Below, piece by piece: positions 48,410-58,900 of a stretch of DNA of 64,000 bases. The notes under the pieces are model-generated. The model had not been told where the DNA came from. It was given only the letters and a program-made list of their open reading frames with translations, and made no database searches. The stretch covers positions 78,458,861-78,522,860 of the forward strand of contig JAOWCC010000019.1 in the NCBI GenBank assembly GCA_030867875.1. The letters are read 5' to 3'. Source of the stretch: Actinernus sp. WN-2022 (lineage: Eukaryota; Cnidaria; Anthozoa; Actiniaria; Actinernidae). Position 1 is the stretch's first letter. Each line of letters begins with the position of its first letter. A program made the position numbers and the translations under genes.

Positions 48410-51400
48410 GTTGCAGGTCAAAATAAATTTCAGGTCAAATGTTGACCTTTTTTAACCTAGGTTGAATTGTTTTAACCTAGGTTGAATTTTTTCAAGATTT
48501 TAAAAAGGGATTTTCCAATTTTTGGGGATTCATAAAAAAAAGGGGGGTTTAGTTTTTTGGGGAGAAAAGTAAAAAAGAAAACAATTTCACCCACCCCTCC
48601 CCTGAGAAATTTTTTTGACCACTCTCCCCTCCCTCTCTATGGTACTCACCGTTACATTAGGGTTTTTAGAGCTATAGTCACTAAATTTGGATTACTGAAC
48701 AACACAGAAAAATAATTCTTCTTTGATGGTCTTGTGAACTATACAAACCCTACCCCTACATTTAAAAACACCCTAACCATCAAAAAAGGGTGCTCACTAA
48801 GTTACGGTTTTTAGAGCTATAGTCACTAAATTTAGATCAATGATGCTGAACACAGTTCAATAGTCATGTGAACTAATCCAAACCCTACCCCTACATTTAA
48901 AAACACCCTAACCATCCATAACGGGTGCTCACTAATTTGGGTGATTAGAGCTACAAAATGTAGTCACTAAAACTCATACCGTATTCACTCACGGATAAGC
49001 CACACCTCTATACCCAAAATCTACATTTGAAATCATGGATGCAGCTTATCTGCGAGAACATCTCCACAAGGTTCTGTAAATTTACATAACTTAAAATTTT
49101 CAAAGAAAATTATTTTAATAAACTAAATGTCACCACACATGGGATCTCCATTCCACCACAAAGCTTGTTGCAGTGTTGTTGTTGGCCTGTTACTTCGATG
49201 GTTATAGTTCCTCCACGAGCAAGAAAATACCACGCTATCCTTGAGTATTCGGCACGGTAAAATCGTCACTGTTCAAAACTTTCACAGCAAATTAGTTGAA
49301 CTGATCTCCCACCTCTTTTTTAGTAACTTTTTTTCCCCCAATAGATGGCTTCCAAATATCCTTTTAGACATGATACATGTGTCAATGGAGAGCTAATGAA
49401 AAAGCAAACTACTCCATGTACATGTTGTTTTGACTTTGTTCAGCGAAAACAAAACTTCTAGTGTCCAGTGTTCTCTCTTCCAACAGATGCCTGGTTACTA
49501 AGCTATGGACGAATATGAGCACATTGTTGCTTTGGTTGACATGTAAAATTCGATCTAAAAGGTGACCTGAATGAACAGATCTCGGTAAACAAATACTATG
49601 GAAAGATAGTTCATGTATGTAAGCATGTAGAGATGAAGTCTGTACTATTTCAGAGCTGAAATTACAAATACAACTTTGGAGTTTTCTCCAGTTTGAAAGT
49701 CCGATGAAGGCTACAAATGAAGGGCTCCTTCAATTTCTTTGTTTTCTAAGGGAGAATTTAGAACATGATCAAGGATCACTTAAGCCCTTTTTGCACACAG
49801 CCCTTCAAATGTACATTTGATATTCTTAAAAAATAAATAAACTGAAGCTTCTAAACTCGGGGTGCGGCTTATCTGCAAGTGCGGCTTATCCGTGAGTGAA
49901 TACGGTACATAGTTAGCAGAACAACTAGTTTGAAAAAGAAGAACCTAGGTTAAAAAATTTCAACCTAGATTAAAAATTATAACCTAGGTTAAACAATTTC
50001 AACCTAGTTTAAAAATTTCAACCTAGGTTGAATAAAATTTCAACCTGAAATAAAATTTACCTGCAACATATATATTTAGGCAAGCCTAAAAGCGGAGCTC
50101 CCAATTATTTGAACTGAGGCAATGACCCGAAAAAATTATATTAAATTATATTTAAAAAAAACAAAGATAAAAACACAAACATACCTGGTAGAATCAAGGG
50201 AAATCAGTGCAAAAGGTTTAGAAGAAAAAAGATAACGGAAAATGAAAAGAAACAAATTATCACTAGCTGCTGGCCAAGGTTCCAATGTTTCAACGGTGCA
50301 CATGCAGTTGCAGCACTTTTTCAGGAACGTTGCTTGCCGCACGCCAGGGTTTGGGTGTATGGGAAACTGGAAGTCAGCCAATTTTTGGTCTCATCCTACA
50401 TGACTTATTGTATATCTATGGTGCTCCACTCATTTGCTCTGCTATTATTATGGTGCATTGGAAAATGAATAACTAAATATGTCCAACAAACAACTTACTT
50501 GGTGTTCCTATCCAATGTCTTGCACAACTCCACTTGTTCAACTAACTTTTCTCCCTGAGTTGGAATGAGTGAATCAGTAATAAAAACATACTTGATGATT
50601 TATGGGTGTTGTAAATTATACAATCATGTCATATAAATCACGTAACTTTTGCTTATGAGAAGTTCTTGATAGGAATCATGTTTACTTACTGTATCTTTTG
50701 CTGTTTGTGTGGCAGCTGTTAAAATAACAAGAAACACTTAGGAGTCATTCCAGAACACGATATAATGTGTGAGCTAAGTTTGCTTCAAGGGTTGTCTGGA
50801 TTCTCTGGTTTTTCTTTCATCAAAAATAACAACAAATGAAGGGCTGTGTGCAAAAACGGCTTAAGTGACTACTGATCACATTCTACATTCTCCTTCAATT
50901 TCTTTGTTTTTTAAGGGAGAATTTAGAATGTGACCAGGAGTCACTTAAGCCATTTTGGAACACAGCCCTTCAAATGATGCTACATTTGATTTTGATTTTT
51001 GGTTTAGCCAGGACCTGGTTTAGACACAATGGTTAAAGGGGCTATGTTATGGTGCTATGCATATCCGAGTCAATGTTAAATTCATGGGTCCACCAATGTT
51101 AATTGGCTAAAGTGAACAAGTTGCACCGTAAATACGTTGTCGGTAAGTGGTTGGTAAGTGGTTGGTAAGTGGTTGGTAAGTGGTTGGTAAGTGGTCGGTA
51201 AGTGGTCGGTAAGTGGTCGGTAAGTGGTTGGTAAGTGGTTGGTAAGTGGTCGGTAAGTGGTTGGTAAGTGGTTGGTAAGTGGTTGGTAAGTGGTCGGTAA
51301 GTGGTTGGTAAGTGGTTGGTAAGTGGTTGGTAAGTGGTCGGTAAGTGGTTGGTAAGTGGTCGGTAAGTGGTTGGTAAGCTGTCGGTAAGCTGTTGGTAAG

Positions 51401-54400
51401 CTGTCGGTAAGTGGTCGGCCGACCACTTACCAACAACAAATTTACGGTGCAACTTGTTCACTTTAGCCAATGTTAATTGCATAATACAAATAGTTTCAGT
51501 CTCCTCCCTCAATGCTTGATTGCAGTGATTTGCAATATTTCCTTTGAAAACTAGATCTACACAGTTTGTTAGTCATTCTTGCATATTTGCATTGATGTAA
51601 CCATCCCATATGTGCAGGAGGTTTGTCAGTTCATATGAAAATGGCTGAACATAATTGTGTCTAGCCCAGACTCTGAATATAAAGGCATCTCACAATGACA
51701 CAGTCCCTTTAACTTGTTCAGGCTGTAAAACTATAGTGTAGGTTTATGTCTGTGGGTAAGGTAAACACTAGCATAATCAACCAAAAGTCAATTAAGATAT
51801 GCTAACTGCCATGGACAGTGAGTAGCAGCTGACGTTTCAAGCATTAGCCCATCATCAGAGAAAACAAGCTCTTTCGTTCTGAGGAAGGGTTAACCCTATT
51901 GTATCGTATTGTATTTTATTCGCCACTAATAGAATTTACAAAGTAGATAATACAAAGTAAAATATATAAAGGTTAGTGGTGAGGAAGCCTAAAAAGAAAC
52001 CATTAAGGGCTTATGTGAATTTAGGCTTCCTCTTAAAACTAACAGCAAGTGGATAGATATAACAAGTAACTATGACAAACTAGAATTTTTCCCTTGTTAT
52101 TTTTGCATTACATGTATTCTTAATAATAACTAATCATGATTAATATTTACGAAAGAGATAGGATTTAAAATTTAATTTGAAAAGAGAAAGGGAGGCAGAG
52201 TTAAAAAGTTCAGTATCAAGTGAATTAAGTAACTTTGGACCTTGAAAGTATACAGAAAACTGCCTTATGTTGGTTTTACATAAGGGAGTGCGAAAAGCTG
52301 GAGCATTTCTAGTGTTGTAATTATGGACTTGATCATTTGTTAAAAACATGTTAAACACCCAGCTGCTGGTTTAGATAGCCCATGGTCCTTCCATGTGAGG
52401 TTCATTAGAATACAATCATGTAATAGTTTTGTTCACTATATAGTAAGGATGATCTGAGGGGGAGAGGGTTCAAAAGGGGGTTTCATCATACCAGGGTCGG
52501 TGGTGATGTTCGTGCTGCCCTGGGTCTGAGTCTCTATCATCCGGGACTCTTAGCTTATTGTTGTTGTTTGTTATTCTGTACTTGGTTGTCAGTTGCTCCT
52601 CGTCACATTCGGGCATGCTGCTTTCCCCTCCCTCCCTCCCCTGTTTCTTTTGTCCACTCTTATGTGTGACCCATGCAGTGCTCTGGGCTGATTGGTTGTC
52701 AGGGTATCCTGGCAATCATGCTCGCAAGCACTGTCGGCACTGTCCCTGTGCTTAGCTCTCAGCACTGAACCTCCAACTAAGTTTATCATCATTTAGGACT
52801 GATGGGCGTCTTCCATTGTTTATTGAGGAGCTGGTTTATTTAAAGGGAGGGAGAGGAAGGGGTATTCAACAGAGAAAGGAGGTTTGATTTAGAAAGAGAG
52901 GTTTGGTTGAACCCCCCTTTTACAACCTGGACCCACCCCAGATTAGGGATTATTCTTTGCATTCCCGAATCATACAGTCTGTAACAGTTTTCTTCACAGC
53001 TTTTTATCCACATGGTGTATTCTTACCTGCATCTTTTAGGAACTTTTGAAGAGCTGCTTCATGTTCTGTTTGATCTGGTGCTGCAAATGACTGAAATAAA
53101 CAACACAACAAAATAACAATTTGATGATGATGTTTCAAAGTGTGAAAACTTATAAAGGCTGATGTCCTTAGAACTCATAGCTAGCTAGGACATAAAACTA
53201 CAGCTGCCAAAGATGACCTAAGTTTTGAAAGGAGGTGAAAATGTGTGGGTACCTACAGTTACATAATATAGTGGACTGAAAAATTGCCTGCAAACAGGCT
53301 AATGGAAGGAGAAGAAGAAGGGGGAAGGAGAGCCTGTACTTGTCTCCTTCGCAGCCATTTCCTTTGTCGTCACGCAAGGACGACAAAGGAAACAGCTGCA
53401 AAGGAGACTAAGCCTGCATGGACGCAATACAAATTTGACTATCTGTGTCTATATTTTCGATGCAAACTCCTATTTGTCCATTCTACAATGAAATTTATCC
53501 ACATGTTAATTATATTTGATAACTCTAGCCTGTTTCAGATGCCACTGCACTCATGTGCTGAATCTATTGAGATAAACAAAGCTGTCCAATTATTATCTTT
53601 TGTTTTAATTGCATTCAGCATGAGTGGACATGGAGCAGCATCTGAACTGAGCGTCATGATGATCAATGTAGGGTGTACATGTAATTCACATTTGTATAGT
53701 ATCTGTGCTTGCTCTTCTTCCCCCTCCTCCACCTATTTCCATGCGCCTGTCTGCAGGGTAGTGGAAAAAATACATAAAAGTACTCATTTGGTTACTTACA
53801 GTCAGTGGCAAGAGGTCACACTGATATGGATTGAAGCTGACAGACACTGACATCCATGCATCCTCGCTGTACAACTCAATGTCTCCAAACTGAACTCCCT
53901 GATAACAACAAAAATAAAAGTACACAAAATCTATCAAAATGTCTTTTGAGTAAATTATGTACCGTTGTTTGCATCTACATTGTGTAAGCGTGAACACTTG
54001 AGGTGAAAATATGTTCTAACTGTATCAAACATAACCTGATTCATCATGAAACTTTCAAAGTTTGAAGATAAGGAAATTTACGATAAATACACTGTCTATT
54101 AAACAAATACAGCCGTAACTTCAAACCAGGTGTGCCTTTATTTAGGAACTTCCGAAATCAAGTGGTAGAGCTGATTGGAGAATTATTGATGCAGGAAGAG
54201 AATAAGTTGGTATTTTTAGCGTGAAAGTTTGTCTAGCATGCCTTCAAACTTCAAAAGGTTGATGATGAATAACATTACATTTGATACCCAATTAGAACAT
54301 GTTTTCATCTCGCATGTTCACGCTTAGATGCAAACAACGGTACATTTATACCATGTTGTTTTCAAGCATTCTCATTGACCATGATATCAAAGTGCCTATG

Positions 54401-55874
54401 AAGTGAAAAAATTGACCTTGTTTTTTTATTTTTTTATTAAATTTTAGTCTTCCAAGGGACATTTTGTGCAATTAAAAACAAATTTGGAAAGTGTGAACAT
54501 TATTTGTTCCCATGTCCAAGTCATGCATAATTATGAAAATCATGCAACAATTTTTATGCCAATAAAGGCAATGATGCTAATTACATATGTGACATCAAGT
54601 GCTTTGCACAGCTATTCGTCTATATAAATAATTCTCATTCCAAATAAGCTTACATGTACTTGAGGGGCTTTGCCATCTGTCATATTTTTTCTCAAAGAAG
54701 CCTTGCTGTTGGCCATATTTTACTTTTGTGAATATAAATGTCAAACTACTGACATCATGCATGTGATTAGCATGTTTTTAAATAGCATAACAATTGTTGC
54801 ATGATTTTGACAATAAAATATTATGCACGACTCCAACAAAAAAAATGCTTGCACTTTCCAATTTTATTTTTAATTGCACAAAACGACTAAGGGAAGACTA
54901 AAATTCAATAAAATAAAACAGCTCGATTTTTTCCACTTCATACACCCCATTCCAATATGGCGGATACACGGCCGGAGCGTTGGAGCAGGACACGAAAACG
55001 AGGGTAGTTAGGCGGAAGTCGAAGTCAAGAAGGTCATGAGGCGGGAATTTCGCGCAAGTTTTGAAGTGAGTTTGTTTTTCCCGAGAGGGTTGGAATAAGT
55101 AGATTGTATCCCCAGAGAGTTAGAAAATATGGCGGATATTCAGGCTATCGTTTTTACTGAAGAATATATCCCTCAGTGAAAATGATAGCCTGAATATCCG
55201 CCATATTTTCTAACTCTCTGGGGATAAAATCTACTTATTCCAACCCTCTCGAAAAAAACAAACTCACTTCAAAACCTGCGCAAAATTCCCGCCTCATGAC
55301 CTTCTTGACACCGACTTCCGCCTGACTACCCTCGTTTTCGTGTCCCGCCCCAACGCTCTGGCCGTGTATCCACCATATTGGAATGGGGTGTATAGACACT
55401 TTAAATAACATGAAAAAAATGCACATGGTAAGTTTTGAAAGCATGAAGTAAAAGGAGAAAGGGTTAATGAATCTAATTCAACAATAGTCAAGAGTGTTTA
55501 ATAGAACTGTCAAAAAAAGTAAAGGTATTCATTTATATATAGCACACATTCTATATGGATATAATAATATAAAAAATCACTGTTGAGGGACTATCAGCTA
55601 CATTGTATTAGTAGAAACCAACTAGCAGACCAACTATTACGAATCCTGCATTCTGATTGGCTACCCTACTACAGTATAGGTCTATTTGTGATAGCCCACA
55701 TGGTAGAGAAAAACCGCATGCATTTTCACGAAATAATAACATTTTTTCAACTTCAATATAAAATTATTTGTTTCTTTCTATTATTTGTACTGTCCGACTA
55801 GTTAGTTTATACTAAAACAATTAGACCTCTCGCCCTCATCGGCTACAAGTTAGGGAGTGTTCATTATTTATGGC

Positions 55875-55922
<48 letters not shown>

Positions 55923-58900
55923 CGGTTAACAGTTAAATCATGGGGGGGGGGGGGGGCAACAAAAGTTTTAAGTGCTTTTTTTAGGGGGGTCATCAAAGAT
56001 TTTACCTACTCCTTGGGGGGGTCATCAAAGTTTTGACATACCTGTCATGTAAAATGAAATTGCTGTTGTAATACTAAGCCAGTGTTTAGTCTCCAGAACA
56101 CAGGAAACCAGTGTTTTAGAGAACAGTAAAATCTCTCAAAAATTTGGGCTCGGGCCTTCGGCCATCGCCATAATTAAAAAAATGTATTCTGCTTTGTTTA
56201 CTTTATATGCAGGATGGTATTCTCTAAGCTCATGATAAAAGGCACATCCCCATAGGAGAGATAATGCATTGGTGTTCAGGAGATTAGTTTAATGCCAATG
56301 CTGAGCACTTTTTCTTTATTTATTTGAGACTATGGAACAATACAATGCGCTAGAATGCAATATAATGCACAAATTAATGGTACAATTTCAAGTACCCATC
56401 CGGGAAGGATGGTGAGGTAGAGATTTTCAGAAGAATATATGTGTTGTATATACTAAACAAAGGTAATGTATCATGGAAAATACCATAAATCTAGAAACAT
56501 TAATAGTAAATTTAATAGATTACATGTATATGCAATTTGCATTCTTTCTTGCACATCCATCTTTTTTGTTGGGGGGGGGGGGGGCAATAAAGTTTTGAGC
56601 AATTTTATAGGGGGTCATCTAAGTTTTAATTCATTTATAGGGGGGGTCATAAAAGTTTTAACAAGAGAAGCAGATGAAATGCCGACCTCCCCCCCCAAGC
56701 CATAAATAATGAACACTCCCTTAAATAGCCCATTCGGCTGCACCTCATGGGCTATTGATTCGTAGCCCATTCGGGCTGCGGGTCTAATTGTTAAATAGTT
56801 GCCTGTCAAAATTGGATCTTCTTAAATGATATTGGGACAAGAAACAAAGTTTCAGGGGCTTATCTTCTTAAGTTTTAAGAACACCAAATTTCCATGTGAA
56901 AGTATTCAGAAATATTTGACATCACATTACAATTTAATCTACCATAATCAGAATCAAAGAGAAGTTAAGGGTGAACAATGTGACTAATGACATACAGCTT
57001 CATCCAGTGTTCCATCATCAAGAGGCATGTCCTAGAATAAATAAAATAAAGTGAAAAATAAAATACTAGTAATAGTAATAATGACAATAATAGTAATAAT
57101 AATAGTAATTATATTAACAATAATAATAGTAGTAATAATAATGATAGAATGAAAATGTAATGGCCATCATAAATAAATGTTTGAACTTTACAAGATTTGT
57201 GCTATTTTGACCCACAGTATTTTCTTACCTCCTCATCGCTAAGAATTTCTTCATAGGCATCCTGAAAAATAGCATACAATACCGTAATATTAATTACAGT
57301 ACACTCTGGGATTGCTGTTAAGCGTGATCTAATAAATTGTCATATGACCCGCACAGTCCCACATGACCCGCACAGTCCCACATGAAGTCATGTGATGGGG
57401 GATGTACATGCTTGACATGAGTGGGTTGGAAAAAATTGCCCAGCCCTGCTCAACTTTTTATTTGTTATTTTTGAAAGTGATCATAATTATAATAAAAAAC
57501 TTATTGACTGAGTTAGGTTGGGCAGGATGGAAAGAATGTTTCCTGTGTGGTACTAAGTAGTATTCCCTTCTGTCAGTTTCAAATGAAGCTAAAGGTGTTT
57601 TTAATTAGTACTTTGAATTAGCATTGGTAATTAGTAGTGTGCAAGTTCAACAACTGTTATTACGGCTGAGCCAAATGCCATGAAACGGTCAGCAGTTTCA
57701 CCCATCCTACTGGGTCATTGACTCGCTTGAGGCTGTTTCAGCTTTGAGCTCGTTTGAGTGAAATTTTGAAATATCCTTGTTTTACTCTGCTTCATTCGAT
57801 GCACTACTAGTGATTGTAAGATGCTGAGTGGCCTAAGGATGGACTAACCGATTTGATCAGGCTGAATGCGAAGAGGTCTGGAGTTATTGTGCGAGTTGTT
57901 GACTTTACGGACCCAAGAAGCTTCTGAAGACAAGGCTTGTAAAATAATTCCGTCAAAATCAATGGCCAAGGACAGACACTGCTTAACATTTATCCTTGCT
58001 TTTCTTTAGAAAATAATCGTCTGGGGCATCATTTGGGGTACCATTTTGAAATGGTTGACCCAAAAGCCTGTCATTTTTATGAGGTCTGATGGGTGAAACA
58101 AAATAACATGAGTCCACAGGACGACTATTATTTGTGGAATTTTCAAACATCATGAGCACTATTAATCATTAATAATATTATTGAACGCTGTACACTAATG
58201 ATTACCAGTTAATAAATAGATGCAAAAATGAAAAGGAGAACTGAATTAACTACATAGGTTTTGCATCAAATTAACTGTGTTTGCACTGAATTAACTAGTT
58301 TTTGCATCAAATTAACTGTGTTTGCACTGCTGTTAGTGATTAACATGTCTATGCTCATCCAATCAAAATTGAGTATTTTTATATCTATATTATTAACATA
58401 TACATATTATATTAATAACTACAATGTGGTATTCAATCAATGATTCATGTATAACATAACAGTGCTAACACTGAGCTAAACAAGAAAGAAGTAAATACAA
58501 TATTACACAGTAGTACCGGGACATTGGAAGGTTTAAACACCTCGTAAACCAGCATAACCTACAATCATGCCCTCCTTTCCGATTAATTCACAGCGTGCGG
58601 AGAAGGGAGAGAAGGGAAAGGAGGGCCTTACACAAATACTTGCTACACTGTATGTGTAAACAGACCGAATTCTGGTCTTTTTTTCTGATTGGTCGAAAAA
58701 CAATTGTGGTATTCTGATTGGTTTGTACTTTGAAAAGTGTGACTTCTGTCATGTGCAAGTTGAATTACAGTTCAATTGACTTGGATGGCTCATGCAAAAT
58801 TCATGACAGGGGCGGAAATCAGTCCATTTTACTAATCAACAAGCATTTGTATCAGGCTCTCCTTTTCCTGGAAAAGAGAGAGCCTGATTGCAGGTTAAAA

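Larger units (their letters stand above)
48410..50067. mobile_element. TIR element with AACCTAGGTT subterminal repeats
   Basis: Ends GTTGCAGGTCAAAATAAATT and the reverse. AACCTAGGTT or one-mismatch forms occur twice at the left end and about five times at the right end. CCCTAACC-type blocks at 48760-48910 are a duplicated interior sequence. Encloses 48978-49906. Confidence 0.78.

Noticed and set aside
48760..48920. Telomere-like CCCTAACC sequence
   Set aside because: Only a few imperfect units inside a duplicated stretch of a transposon.
51082..51512. Long PTTYQPLTNH-type repeat proteins on the minus strand
   Set aside because: They appear in all three frames of an 11-bp minisatellite, which is the expected artefact.
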